Assembly: GCA_028342535.1 (NCBI GenBank)
Contig: JAOLWQ010000004.1
Span: forward strand, 37,390 to 101,389
DNA from: Methylophilaceae bacterium
Lineage (GTDB): Bacteria; Pseudomonadota; Gammaproteobacteria; Burkholderiales; Methylophilaceae
Length of the DNA stretch: 64,000 nt
Reading direction: 5' to 3'
Below, one piece after another: positions 40,730 to 49,786 of the stretch. The notes under the pieces are model-generated. The model was not told the origin of the DNA, ran no database searches, and saw only the letters and a list, made by a program, of their open reading frames with translations. Position 1 is the first letter of the stretch, and the number at the start of each line of letters is the position of its first letter. The position numbers and the translations under genes are program-made.

Positions 40730-41008
40730 ATGACTGTTGATACCAAAGATATATATAAAATTGCAGCACACCATCGCTTTCAATGGGAGAAGGCACAGGA
40801 CTGCTATGTAATATTATTTCCAGAAGGTATGGTTAAATTGAATGGTAGCGCTGGAGAAGTTTTAAATTTAGTCAACGGTGAGTCAACTGTTGAGTTAATA
40901 ACAGATACATTAAGTAAAAAGTTTTCAGATGCCCCAAATATTGCTAAAGATATTGAAGGAATGATAGAGTTAGCTTTGGATAAATCATGGATCGAGAAGG
41001 TAAACTAG
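40730..41008 (+). CDS. pqqD: PqqD peptide chaperone
   Basis: PqqD binds the PqqA peptide and presents it to PqqE. The 92-residue protein shows HHRFQWEKAQDCYVILFPEGMVKLNGSAGEVL (shown in part), the typical PqqD pattern 'R-Q-E--Q-----LYPEG---LN--A--IL'. It is a RiPP-recognition-element fold. It lies between pqqC and pqqE with 2-3 base gaps. Confidence 0.97.
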   Translation: MTVDTKDIYKIAAHHRFQWEKAQDCYVILFPEGMVKLNGSAGEVLNLVNGESTVELITDTLSKKFSDAPNIAKDIEGMIELALDKSWIEKVN

Positions 41009-41011
41009 AAA

Positions 41012-42202
41012 ATGGAAATAGATAAAAAAAATAATGGAGTTTCAGCTTCAACAACTGCAACCCAACCATTGTGGCTGCTCGCCGAAATTACCTACCAATG
41101 TCCACTTCAATGTGCTTTTTGTTATAACCCAACAGATTTTGATAAACACACCCAAAATGAACTAGATACCAATTCATGGATTAAAGTTTTAAGGCAAGCA
41201 AGAGATTTAGGAGCAGCTCAGCTTGGAATTTCCGGAGGAGAGCCATTACTTAGGAAAGATATTGAAGAAATTGTGACGGAAGCAAGTTCGCTAGGTTATT
41301 ACAGTAATTTAATAACATCTGGTGCAGGCATGAATGAGAAAAGAATTGACGCACTAAAAGATGGCGGTCTCGATCATATTCAATTATCAATGCATGATAT
41401 AACTGAAGAAATTAATAACTTTATAACTAATACTAAAACATTTAAATTAAAACAAAAAGTAGCCGCTATGATTAAAGATAGAGGATACCCGATGGTACTA
41501 AATGTGGTTATGCATCGATACAATATCGATCATATTCAAGAAATTCTTGAAATGGCTGAAGGCCTAGGTGCAGACTATATCGAGCTGGCTAATACTCAAT
41601 ATTATGGATGGTCTTTAGTAAATAGAGATCAGTTAATGCCAAAAAAAGAACAGGTAGAGAATGCTTTAAAAGTAACAAATAAGTTTCGAGAGCGGCCTGG
41701 TAATAAGATGAAGATATTTTTCGTAGTCCCAGATTATTTTGATAATAGACCAAAAAAATGTATGAATGGATGGGGTGAGGTATTCATGATAGTTACTGCT
41801 AATGGGGATGTTCTTCCGTGCCATTCTGCAAGAGTGATTCCTAATTTAGAGTTTCCTAATGTTAATGATTCACCTCTAAAAGGAGCATGGTACGACTCAC
41901 CAGCTTTCAATAAATTTCGTGGTGATGATTGGATGCAAGAGCCCTGTAAAAGCTGTTCTGAAAAAGAGAATGATTTAGGCGGCTGCAGATGCCAAGCACT
42001 TTTATTAACTGGAAATGCCGAAGGTGCTGACCCAGTTTGTTCAAAGTCTCCAGATCGACACATAATTGATCAAGCAATAAAAGATTCTCAAAATCCTGGT
42101 GTTGAAGCTAAACCTATCATCTTTAGAACCAATGCTAATTCTAAAAAAATAGAAAACGGTGATGAAAAAGATAGACTAGCAAAATTTCACGCTACTCCTT
42201 AA
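41012..42202 (+). CDS. pqqE: PqqE radical-SAM enzyme
   Basis: PqqE cross-links Glu and Tyr of PqqA. The 396-residue protein has the radical-SAM motif CPLQCAFCYNP (CX3CX2C; about 30), the GGEPLLRKDI loop (about 74) and a C-terminal SPASM region with further cysteines (CMNGWGEVF, LPCHSAR, CKSCSEKENDLGGCRC) for auxiliary clusters. The substrate peptide gene pqqA is not in the window. The next gene, an MFS exporter, starts 21 bases later. Confidence 0.97.
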   Translation: MEIDKKNNGVSASTTATQPLWLLAEITYQCPLQCAFCYNPTDFDKHTQNELDTNSWIKVLRQARDLGAAQLGISGGEPLLRKDIEEIVTEASSLGYYSNLITSGAGMNEKRIDALKDGGLDHIQLSMHDITEEINNFITNTKTFKLKQKVAAMIKDRGYPMVLNVVMHRYNIDHIQEILEMAEGLGADYIELANTQYYGWSLVNRDQLMPKKEQVENALKVTNKFRERPGNKMKIFFVVPDYFDNRPKKCMNGWGEVFMIVTANGDVLPCHSARVIPNLEFPNVNDSPLKGAWYDSPAFNKFRGDDWMQEPCKSCSEKENDLGGCRCQALLLTGNAEGADPVCSKSPDRHIIDQAIKDSQNPGVEAKPIIFRTNANSKKIENGDEKDRLAKFHATP

Positions 42203-42223
42203 TTGCAATATAATTAAAGCAGT

Positions 42224-43402
42224 ATGAGTCTTTTTCTCAATCCTAGAGTTATAACATTAGCTGCCTTAACATCAGTAGCACCATTTGCTATCGATACTTA
42301 TTTACCTGCGTTTCATATGTTGTCTGAAGATTTGTTTGCTTCCCCAGAAGCAATTCAGCAGAGCCTTACTTTTTATCTTCTTCCTTATACACTTATGCTT
42401 TTATTTCATGGCCCAATTTCAGATGGAATAGGGCGTATTAAAACTATGCAATGGGGGTTGCTATTATTTTTCTTCGCATCTATTGGTTGTGCTTTATCAA
42501 CAACAATTGAGTCTTTGTGGTTCTTTAGAGCATTACAAGGGATTGGTGGGGGCGCTGGAAGTGTTGTTGCAAGAGCAATGGTAAGAGATCTTTATGAAGG
42601 TGCAGAAGCACAAAGGGTAATGGCTACTGTTCAAATTCTATTTGGGATAGCTCCGGCAATTGCGCCGATGATAGGAGGGCTCCTTTTGGGTTTTCATTGG
42701 CAGGGTATTTTTATTTTTTTGGCTCTTTATGCTGCAGTTTCGATATATATGGGATCAAAAATTTTACCTGAAACTATGACAAAAGATATGCTCGTCCCAA
42801 TTACATTTTCAGGAATAATTGTAAGATATAAATTGCTTATAACAAACAAAGAATTTATTCTATTAATTCTTTCCGTTTCTGCTAATTTTTCAGCTTTTTT
42901 CATTTATGTACTAGCAAGTCCAGTTTTTTTGATTGACCATTTAGGCTTTACTGCTCAGCAATTTGGATATCTATTTATACCAACTGTAACTGGAATGTTA
43001 ATTGGTTCATTCATTTCAAAGAAAACTGCAGGAATTATAAAGCCTTCATCAGTACTTAAATATGGTTATTATTTTATGTTTTTTATTTCGATATCTAATT
43101 TATTATTTTGTACCTTTATGCTTAATAATCCTTTTTTTAATATTGGATTTATTGCACTTTACAATATAGGGATGTCTTCTGTTATGCCCATTATTTCTTT
43201 GGCTGGATTAGATTGCTTTCCTAAGATTAGAGGAACTGCAGCTTCAGGCCAAGCATTTACACAAATGTTATTTGCTTCTGTTGTTGCTGGATTTTTGGTA
43301 CCCATTCTTTGGTTTTCAACTTTCGGACTATCGCTTGGTTTGTTCCTTTTAATTAGCTTTGGTTTTTTTACAATTACCAGAACTAATTTATGGAAATTAT
43401 AA
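42224..43402 (+). CDS. MFS exporter, Bcr/CflA (drug:H+ antiporter) type
   Basis: The 392-residue protein has 12 predicted transmembrane helices. Its start LTSVAPFAIDTYLPAFHMLSEDL (shown in part) and GPISDGIGRIKTMQWGLLLF (the MFS loop 2-3 motif) match the Bcr/CflA family, which in E. coli exports bicyclomycin and cysteine. RALQGIGGGAGSVVARAMVRDLY is the helix 4 motif. Position directly after pqqE raises the possibility of PQQ or metabolite export, but nothing in the protein shows that. Confidence 0.85.
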   Translation: MSLFLNPRVITLAALTSVAPFAIDTYLPAFHMLSEDLFASPEAIQQSLTFYLLPYTLMLLFHGPISDGIGRIKTMQWGLLLFFFASIGCALSTTIESLWFFRALQGIGGGAGSVVARAMVRDLYEGAEAQRVMATVQILFGIAPAIAPMIGGLLLGFHWQGIFIFLALYAAVSIYMGSKILPETMTKDMLVPITFSGIIVRYKLLITNKEFILLILSVSANFSAFFIYVLASPVFLIDHLGFTAQQFGYLFIPTVTGMLIGSFISKKTAGIIKPSSVLKYGYYFMFFISISNLLFCTFMLNNPFFNIGFIALYNIGMSSVMPIISLAGLDCFPKIRGTAASGQAFTQMLFASVVAGFLVPILWFSTFGLSLGLFLLISFGFFTITRTNLWKL

Positions 43403-43431
43403 AAACTATCTATCGATTATTTATATATTTT

Positions 43432-43758
43432 TTATTTCTCGATTAGTAACTCACGCTTATTTAGTTCGCCATTAAACTTATCTGCGTCTGGAAGTGCATC
43501 TTTTCTGGCTGAAATAACTGGCCATACTTTAGCTAACCTTGCATTAATTTCTATAAAGTCTTGCTGATCTGCAGGAACATCATCCTCAGCAAAAATAGCT
43601 TCTACTGGACATTCTGCAACACATAAAGTGCAGTCAATACATTCTTCTGGGTCAATTGCAAGAAAATTCGGCCCTTCAACAAAACAGTCGACCGGACAAA
43701 CATCAACACAATCAGTATATTTACATTGAATACAAGTTTCAGTTACAACATAGGTCAT
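43432..43758 (-). CDS. fdxA: 7Fe-type ferredoxin FdxA
   Basis: The 108-residue protein carries [18 protein letters not shown] (3Fe-4S and 4Fe-4S ligands) and [16 protein letters not shown], the pattern of seven-iron ferredoxins of the Azotobacter FdI class. Being next to the ferredoxin-requiring sulfite reductase block, it may donate electrons there; no cysJ flavoprotein is present. A Shine-Dalgarno (GGAAAG on the reverse strand) precedes the ATG. Confidence 0.96.
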   Translation of the reverse strand: MTYVVTETCIQCKYTDCVDVCPVDCFVEGPNFLAIDPEECIDCTLCVAECPVEAIFAEDDVPADQQDFIEINARLAKVWPVISARKDALPDADKFNGELNKRELLIEK

Positions 43759-43807
43759 TTTACTTTCCTTTTATTTTAATAATCAATATTTTATGTTATT
43801 TTTCTTA

Positions 43808-45094
43808 CTAATCCAATAATTGAATCATACCAGCACCAACGGTGTGAAATGTAGACTCATCAACTATAATAAAAGCCCCGGTGCCTCTGTTTTCATTATA
43901 ACTATCAACAATTAATGGCTGTGCCAATTTAAATGAAATATTTGCAATATCATTTGTTTTTAGTTCATTTACATTTTCAGAGTTAAGAGTCTGAATGTTT
44001 ACTTTATAGTTGATGCTTGTAATTTTAGCTTTTGATGTTTGTGTGGTGTGCATAATCAAATAAGTTCTGTTCGATGATAGTGGTGCTTCTGCAAACCAAC
44101 AAACCATTCCTGTAAAATTTTTAATTGTACCAACTGAGTCATTATAATGAACTAACATATCACCTCTAGAAATATCAATTTCATCTGCTAATGAAACAGC
44201 AATTGATTGTTCGGGAATTGCTTCTTCAATTAATTGCTCGCCAATTCTAATTTCTCTTATTGATGACACATGTCCAGATGGTAAAACTTTAACTTTATCA
44301 TTAACCTTAAGAAGGCCAGATTCAATTCTACCCATAAATGCTCTAAAATCATGTAACTCTTTATTGGCAGATTCTCTTGGTCGACATACATATTGAACAG
44401 GGAAACGCAATGACGATTCTTTAATATCTTCGCTAGTATCAAGATCTTCTAGAAATTGAAGCAGTGTCGCTCCTTTATACCAAGCCATTGAATTGCCTCT
44501 ATCAACAATCATATCGCCTTTAAGTGCTGATATGGGTAAAAAATTAATATTAATAGGTGCATTTGAAGGCGAGATATTTTTTTCAAATTTTTTATAATCT
44601 TCGCAAATAGATTTATATTGAGCTTCATCATATTGAATCAAATCCATTTTATTTACAGCAACTATTACATGCTTTATTCCAAGTAATTTTGCTAAATAAG
44701 TATGACGTTTAGTTTGAGTCAAAATTCCCTTTCTAGCATCGATTAAAATTATTGCAAGTTGTGCAGTGGAAGCAGCTGTAACCATATTCCGGGTATATTG
44801 CTCATGACCAGGGGCGTCAGCTATGATGTATTTACGGTTTCCAGTACTAAAATATCGATAGGCAACATCAATAGTAATACCTTGTTCTCTTTCTGCTTGT
44901 AGCCCGTCAGTTATTAATGAAAGATCAACCTCCGCCATACCTTTTTTCTTGGAAGTTTTTTCAATTTGACTTAAGGTATCAGTTAAAATTGTTTTAGTAT
45001 CAAACAGTAGTCTCCCGATGACTGTGCTTTTTCCATCATCAACACTTCCGCAAGTCATAAATCTAAGTACAGTATTATTTGTAATTTTATTCAT
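43808..45094 (-). CDS. cysN: Sulfate adenylyltransferase subunit 1 (GTPase)
   Basis: CysN hydrolyses GTP to drive APS synthesis by CysD. From ATG at 45094 the protein has 429 residues: G1 GSVDDGKSTVIGRLL, EREQGITIDVAYRYF, DAPGHEQYTRNM (G3) and NKMDLIQYD (G4), then EF-Tu-like beta-barrel domains. A GTG at 45166 would extend it 24 residues but lies inside cysD and adds a non-homologous basic stretch, so I reject it. The C-terminus ends after the barrels; no fused APS-kinase (CysC) domain exists. Confidence 0.95.
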   Translation of the reverse strand: MNKITNNTVLRFMTCGSVDDGKSTVIGRLLFDTKTILTDTLSQIEKTSKKKGMAEVDLSLITDGLQAEREQGITIDVAYRYFSTGNRKYIIADAPGHEQYTRNMVTAASTAQLAIILIDARKGILTQTKRHTYLAKLLGIKHVIVAVNKMDLIQYDEAQYKSICEDYKKFEKNISPSNAPININFLPISALKGDMIVDRGNSMAWYKGATLLQFLEDLDTSEDIKESSLRFPVQYVCRPRESANKELHDFRAFMGRIESGLLKVNDKVKVLPSGHVSSIREIRIGEQLIEEAIPEQSIAVSLADEIDISRGDMLVHYNDSVGTIKNFTGMVCWFAEAPLSSNRTYLIMHTTQTSKAKITSINYKVNIQTLNSENVNELKTNDIANISFKLAQPLIVDSYNENRGTGAFIIVDESTFHTVGAGMIQLLD

Positions 45095-45095
45095 T

Positions 45096-45998
45096 TTAAA
45101 AATACCCTTCTTTTTTTCTCTGCTCCATAGATGCTTCGGAAACTTGGTCATCAAGCCTTGTTGCACCTCTTTCTGAGATTGATGTTGTAGCAGTTTCTAA
45201 TATTATTTTTTCAACGGTATCGGCATCGCTCTCAACAGGGGCTGTACAAGTTATATCTCCAACAGTTCTGAATCTAACCATAATTTTTTCCACTAACTCA
45301 TTTTCTCTTACAGGAGTTACATTGGTTACTGGGACAATAGAGTTATCTCTTCTAACAATTTTTCTTTGGTGGGCAAAATAAATGTTAGGTAGTTCAAGTT
45401 TTTCTCTTTCAATATACTGCCAAACATCCATTTCTGTCCAATTTGAGATTGGAAATGCTCTAATATTTTCACCCTTGTGCACTTTTGCGTTATATAAGTC
45501 CCAAAGCTCAGGTCTTTGGTTTTTTGGATCCCATTGGCCAAATTCATCACGAAAACTCATTATTCTTTCTTTTGCTCTTGCTTTTTCTTCGTCTCTTCTC
45601 GCACCACCAATACAACAATCGAACCCATGCTCTTCAATCGCTTCTAACAATGTTATTGATTGGTATTTATTTCTTGGCTCATCATTAGATTTTAAAACAA
45701 TCGATCCTTTTTTCATTGAGTCTTCAAGTGAGGCTACAATTAATCTTTCGCCTAAGTCATTTATTTTTTTATCTCTAAAATTAATTACTTCAGGATAGTT
45801 ATGACCTGTATCAATATGCATCATTGGAAAAGGAAATCTTCCAGGCCTAAAAGCTTTTTCTGCAACTCTTAGCAAGCAAAGGGAATCCTTTCCACCAGAG
45901 AAAAGTAAAACTGGATTACTACATTGGCCCGCTACTTCCCTCATAATATGTATAGCTTCTGACTCTAGCCAATCTAAATGCGATAGTAATTTTTTCAT
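45096..45998 (-). CDS. cysD: Sulfate adenylyltransferase subunit 2
   Basis: CysD is the catalytic ATP-pyrophosphatase subunit making APS from ATP and sulfate. The 300 residues have the PP-loop LLFSGGKDSLCLLRVAEKAF (about 30-49), HIDTGHNYPEVI, GARRDEEKARAKER and RVRF-like end MVRFRTVGDITCTAPVES. It is followed one base later by cysN and preceded by cysH with a four-base overlap. Confidence 0.97.
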   Translation of the reverse strand: MKKLLSHLDWLESEAIHIMREVAGQCSNPVLLFSGGKDSLCLLRVAEKAFRPGRFPFPMMHIDTGHNYPEVINFRDKKINDLGERLIVASLEDSMKKGSIVLKSNDEPRNKYQSITLLEAIEEHGFDCCIGGARRDEEKARAKERIMSFRDEFGQWDPKNQRPELWDLYNAKVHKGENIRAFPISNWTEMDVWQYIEREKLELPNIYFAHQRKIVRRDNSIVPVTNVTPVRENELVEKIMVRFRTVGDITCTAPVESDADTVEKIILETATTSISERGATRLDDQVSEASMEQRKKEGYF

Positions 45999-46627
45999 TT
46001 TTTAGCACCTTGGTTATGAAGCCCACATTCTCTTTTTTCATCTACTTTTGTTGGGTCAAAATAATCAAATTCATTTTCTAAGTTATGCTCATCCATATAT
46101 CTATCTAAGTCTGAATCTGACCAATAGTAAAAAGGACTTATTTTTAAAAGACCTTCATTAGTTTCAGTAACGATATCTATATTATTTCTGAACGCAGTCT
46201 GTCCTTTTCTTAAATTTGTTACCCATAAATCAGGTTTAATTTCTTCCATAGCTCTTTTAAAAGGCTCTAGCTTAACTTGTTGTGTAAATTCTTCATGTTT
46301 TGGGTCGTCAATATCGGGGACTTGCCCCATAAAAATTTCTCTATGAGCTGAGGTTTGCGATGGTACATATAATTTAATATTTAAATTTAAAGTAGAAATA
46401 ATTTTTTCAGCATAAATATAAGTTGCCTTAGTGTTGTAACCTGAGTCACACCATACAACCTTAATTTCTGGCATTACTTTTGTACACAAATTAATTATCG
46501 CAGCTTCATAAGGACGAAAATTTGTGGTAAGAATAGGGTTCTTACTTTTTCCCAAAGCCCATTTTATTATCTCTGAGGGATTTTTCTCTCTTAATTCATC
46601 ATTAAAAATAGATATGTCTTTATTCAT
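45995..46627 (-). CDS. cysH: Adenylyl-/phosphoadenylyl-sulfate reductase, Fe-S-free (PAPS-type)
   Basis: CysH reduces activated sulfate to sulfite with thioredoxin. The 210-residue PP-loop protein has WCDSGYNTKATYIYAE, TNLRKGQTAFR and the C-terminal catalytic KRECGLH. Bacterial APS reductases have two extra cysteine pairs (CC…CXXC) for a 4Fe-4S cluster; here only three cysteines occur and no pair. That points to the E. coli-like PAPS reductase, which needs PAPS and hence an APS kinase, but no cysC is visible. Substrate is therefore uncertain. Confidence 0.88.
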   Translation of the reverse strand: MNKDISIFNDELREKNPSEIIKWALGKSKNPILTTNFRPYEAAIINLCTKVMPEIKVVWCDSGYNTKATYIYAEKIISTLNLNIKLYVPSQTSAHREIFMGQVPDIDDPKHEEFTQQVKLEPFKRAMEEIKPDLWVTNLRKGQTAFRNNIDIVTETNEGLLKISPFYYWSDSDLDRYMDEHNLENEFDYFDPTKVDEKRECGLHNQGAKK

Positions 46628-46654
46628 TTTTTTTATTTTTCTTTCATTGTAAAA

Positions 46655-47257
46655 TTATCGTTTGTTACGTTTCCATACTGGCTCTAAAATATCAGATGCT
46701 CCTTGATATGGATCACTAAAGTCATCTAAACCCTTTATTGCATCTGTTGCATCACGGTCTTTTCTTATTAAATAACTATTAAAACCCGAACGCTTTAAAA
46801 AAAATATTTGATCTCTTAATACATCTCCGAATGCTCTTAATTCATTTTTGAAATTGTATTTATTCCTTAACTGACTCCCGATTGAAAAGATTCTTCCATC
46901 AGCAAATTTTTCAACATGAATAGCAATTAAAGGAAAGTTATTTAAGTCGCCGATAGCCTCTATAAATTTGTGAATCTCTTCGTGGGTAGAGAACCATATA
47001 CCGATTTCTCCATTAGCCAATCTTTCTTTTAGTTTTTCTTGGTGATGGATAAATACCTTTAATGGTAATAAAACTTTTCCTGTATCTGGAAAAATTGATT
47101 CCTTTACTTGTTCATTAGCAGGGTAATCTTCCCCCGAAAGTTTAAAAGCCACGACCTTACCAGCCTGCATCTTTACAATTTCTTCTACCTTAGCTAATTC
47201 AGAAGTTACCCAATCATCTTTAACGATATTTTTACCTTTAATTAATTGTGATTTCAT
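46655..47257 (-). CDS. DUF934-family protein of the sulfite-reductase locus
   Basis: This 200-residue soluble protein belongs to the DUF934 family that accompanies single-subunit sulfite reductases in many proteobacteria. It contains the family-like stretches PLKVFIHHQEKL, IHVEKFADGRIFSIGSQLR and a C-terminal half with RAFGDVLRDQIFFLKRSGFNSY (shown in part). Function is unknown; linkage to cysI (overlapping four bases) and cysH implies a role in assimilatory sulfite reduction. I see no cofactor motif. Confidence 0.85.
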   Translation of the reverse strand: MKSQLIKGKNIVKDDWVTSELAKVEEIVKMQAGKVVAFKLSGEDYPANEQVKESIFPDTGKVLLPLKVFIHHQEKLKERLANGEIGIWFSTHEEIHKFIEAIGDLNNFPLIAIHVEKFADGRIFSIGSQLRNKYNFKNELRAFGDVLRDQIFFLKRSGFNSYLIRKDRDATDAIKGLDDFSDPYQGASDILEPVWKRNKR

Positions 47258-48912
47258 TTACTAACCTCTGAATCTTTATAAATATAATTTTTAAATGGCT
47301 CGAGACCTATCCGCGAAACACAGTCTATGAAAATTTCTTCTTTTTGCCTATTATTTAAATAAACCTCAATAATTTTTTTAACAATAGATGGCATTTGTTC
47401 AGCAGAAAAAGAGGGTCCAATTACTTTTCCAATACTTGCAAAATTACCTTGGTTACCACCAAGGGTTACTTGATACCATTCACTTCCGTCTTTATCAACA
47501 CCTAATATACCAATATGCCCAACGTGATGATGTCCGCATGCATTCATGCAGCCTGAGATGTTTAGATTTAGATCTCCAATGTCATGCAAATAATCCATAT
47601 CATCAAAAAGGTCCTGAATAGATTGTGCGATTGGAATACTTTTGGCATTAGCTAGTGAGCAAAAATCACCACCTGGGCAGCATATGATATCTGTTAAGAG
47701 TCCAATGTTTGGAGTTACAAGATGATGCTCTTTAGCTTTAATCCATAACTCATAAAGCTTATCCTCTTGTACGTCAGCTAAAATTAAGTTTTGCTCATGT
47801 GATACTCTAATTTCACCAAAGCTGTATTCATCAGCTAATTTAGATACTGCTTTCATTTGAGTTGATGATGCATCTCCAGGTGCGCACCCAGTTTCTTTTA
47901 AAGAAAAAGTAACAGCACGATAGCCTGTCTTTTTGTGAGAATTAGTAGCTCTAGATAGCCACTGACTAAATGCCTTATTTGGATCATAATCTTTAAGATT
48001 ATTTTTTATATTTTTTTTATAATTCGGCTCTGAAAAATATTTTTTTACTCGGCTCAACTCTTCTGCATTAATAGTATTCGGACCATTTTTTATATATTTC
48101 CACTCATCTTCAACAAGTTTTTTGAATGCTTCAATTCCAAGCGATTTAACCAGTATTTTTATTCTCGCCTTGTACATATTGTCTCTTCGGCCGTAAAGAT
48201 TGTAGACACGTAATATTGCTTCACAATAAGTTAGAATATGTTCCCATTCAAGTTCATTTTTTATAACAGATCCAATTATAGGAGTTCTTCCCAGTCCTCC
48301 ACCAACCCAAACCTTGATACTCATTTTATTATTCGTATTAGTAAAAAACTCAAGGCCAATATCATGACACTGAACTAATGCGCGATCTTTTGTTGAACCA
48401 GTGATTGCAATCTTAAATTTTCTTGGGAGCAAAGCAAATTCAGGATGAAATGTACTCCATTGCCTTATAATTTCTGCTATATGTCTTGGATCAATGATTT
48501 CATCATCAGTAACACCAGCAAATTGATCCGTCGTTATATTTCTAATACAATTGCCTGAGGTTTGAATAGCATGCATTTCTACTTCAGCTAATTCCCTTAA
48601 TATATCAGGAGTGTCTTCCAACTTTGGCCAATTAAATTGAATATTTTGTCTTGTACTAAAATGGCCATAGCCCCGATCATATTTATCAGAAATATTCGCT
48701 AATTTATTAAGCTGCTTTGATGAAAGAAGACCATAAGGTATAGCAACTCTTAACATAGGGGCGTGACGCTGAATATATAGCCCATTTTGGAGTCTAAGTG
48801 GTCTAAACTCTTCATCCGATAATTCTTTATTTAAATAACGATTGAGTTGATTCTGGTATTGATCTACTCTTTCATTCACAATCTTCTGATCAATTTGATC
48901 GTATTTATACAT
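47254..48912 (-). CDS. cysI: Assimilatory sulfite (nitrite/sulfite-type) reductase, siroheme hemoprotein
   Basis: It reduces sulfite to sulfide with siroheme and a 4Fe-4S cluster. The 552-residue protein has duplicated ferredoxin-like half-domains (HAPMLRVAIPYGLLSSKQL; RGYGHFSTRQNIQFNW), the basic active-site residues, and the cluster ligands in CPGGDFCSLA and NISGCMNACGHHHVG. The nirA-like single-chain type is usually ferredoxin-dependent, which agrees with no cysJ here and a ferredoxin gene nearby. The gene is the first or second of the leftward cys block, after the TauE-type gene. Confidence 0.93.
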   Translation of the reverse strand: MYKYDQIDQKIVNERVDQYQNQLNRYLNKELSDEEFRPLRLQNGLYIQRHAPMLRVAIPYGLLSSKQLNKLANISDKYDRGYGHFSTRQNIQFNWPKLEDTPDILRELAEVEMHAIQTSGNCIRNITTDQFAGVTDDEIIDPRHIAEIIRQWSTFHPEFALLPRKFKIAITGSTKDRALVQCHDIGLEFFTNTNNKMSIKVWVGGGLGRTPIIGSVIKNELEWEHILTYCEAILRVYNLYGRRDNMYKARIKILVKSLGIEAFKKLVEDEWKYIKNGPNTINAEELSRVKKYFSEPNYKKNIKNNLKDYDPNKAFSQWLSRATNSHKKTGYRAVTFSLKETGCAPGDASSTQMKAVSKLADEYSFGEIRVSHEQNLILADVQEDKLYELWIKAKEHHLVTPNIGLLTDIICCPGGDFCSLANAKSIPIAQSIQDLFDDMDYLHDIGDLNLNISGCMNACGHHHVGHIGILGVDKDGSEWYQVTLGGNQGNFASIGKVIGPSFSAEQMPSIVKKIIEVYLNNRQKEEIFIDCVSRIGLEPFKNYIYKDSEVSK

Positions 48913-48925
48913 ACTGGACCTTTTA

Positions 48926-49693
48926 TTACTTAATTAATTGAGCACCAACAATCAACAAAACAATGGCTAAAATGAAACGCAACCATTTTTCGTCAATTTT
49001 AGAACTTAAATTACTTCCTAACCATATTCCAGGTATCGAACCTATTAGCAATGATACCAATAAGTAAACATTCACTGTACCTAAATTTAAATGCCCTAAA
49101 CCTGCGAAGAGTGTCAGTGGGACAGCGTGTGCAATATCAGTCCCAATTATTCTTTTTATACTCATTTTAGGATAAAGCAAAAGTAACGCAGTAATACCCA
49201 TAGCGCCTGCACCAACTGAAGTTAAAGTAACTAATACACCTAATAATAAACCTAATAAGAGAGTCAGAATAGATGTATTTTTGGAGGATATCGATTGTAG
49301 TGCAACTGATTTTTTTATTATTAGTGGCTGTAATATAACAGCAAAAGAAGTTAAAACTAATGCAATCCCTAAGGAGAAATTAATAATTTTTACATTTTCG
49401 TATGCATATAGATCAATCCCTTTTAAATAGTAGGTCATTAAGAAAGATGCAGGAATGCTTCCTAGCATCAAATTTTTCACAATTTTCCATTCAATATTCC
49501 CCAAGCGAGAATGCGAAATAACTCCAGCTGATTTAGTAATAGATGCATAAAGCAAATCTGTGCCAATTGCTACAGCAGTTGGAAATTTAAATATTAATAC
49601 TAAAAGGGGGGTCATTAATGAACCGCCGCCAACGCCAGTTAAGCCTACAAGAAGTCCAACTGCAAAACCTGAAAAGATGTATTCAATACCCAT
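48926..49693 (-). CDS. TauE/SafE-family (TSUP) membrane transporter
   Basis: The 255-residue protein has about eight transmembrane helices and two TauE repeats, each with the glycine-rich signature (GFAVGLLVGLTGVGGGSLMTPLLV and LGLLLGVLVTLTSVGAGAMG, each shown in part). TSUP proteins move sulfite, sulfate or organosulfonates. As first gene of the leftward cys block and divergent from a CysB-like regulator, it probably handles sulfate uptake or sulfite export. No CysTWA ABC transporter is seen, so a sulfate importer role is plausible. Confidence 0.87.
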   Translation of the reverse strand: MGIEYIFSGFAVGLLVGLTGVGGGSLMTPLLVLIFKFPTAVAIGTDLLYASITKSAGVISHSRLGNIEWKIVKNLMLGSIPASFLMTYYLKGIDLYAYENVKIINFSLGIALVLTSFAVILQPLIIKKSVALQSISSKNTSILTLLLGLLLGVLVTLTSVGAGAMGITALLLLYPKMSIKRIIGTDIAHAVPLTLFAGLGHLNLGTVNVYLLVSLLIGSIPGIWLGSNLSSKIDEKWLRFILAIVLLIVGAQLIK

Positions 49694-49786
49694 ATAAAAT
49701 AATATTATTTAATTGGATTGGAATATATCAGATTTTGATATACTATTTTAATAATAAATATTTCTATTAATATAACTTTTAAATAT
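49694..49786. promoter_or_regulatory. Divergent cys / cysB promoter region with a LysR-type operator candidate
   Basis: Inside the 93-bp gap TATATCA (49724-49730) is inverted as TGATATA (49736-49742) with five bases between. This T-N11-A geometry suits a LysR-family regulator, and the adjacent gene encodes one. It may be the shared operator for the cys block and autoregulation. Confidence 0.55.

Noticed and set aside
45095..45166. Longer cysN from GTG 45166
   Set aside because: The extra 24 residues overlap cysD and are not like the CysN N-terminus; MNKITNNTVLRFMTCGSVDDGKS begins at 45094.
45382..45798. Rightward 138-codon frame opposite cysD
   Set aside because: Antisense to the conserved PP-loop region of cysD; Ser/Phe-rich with no recognisable motif.
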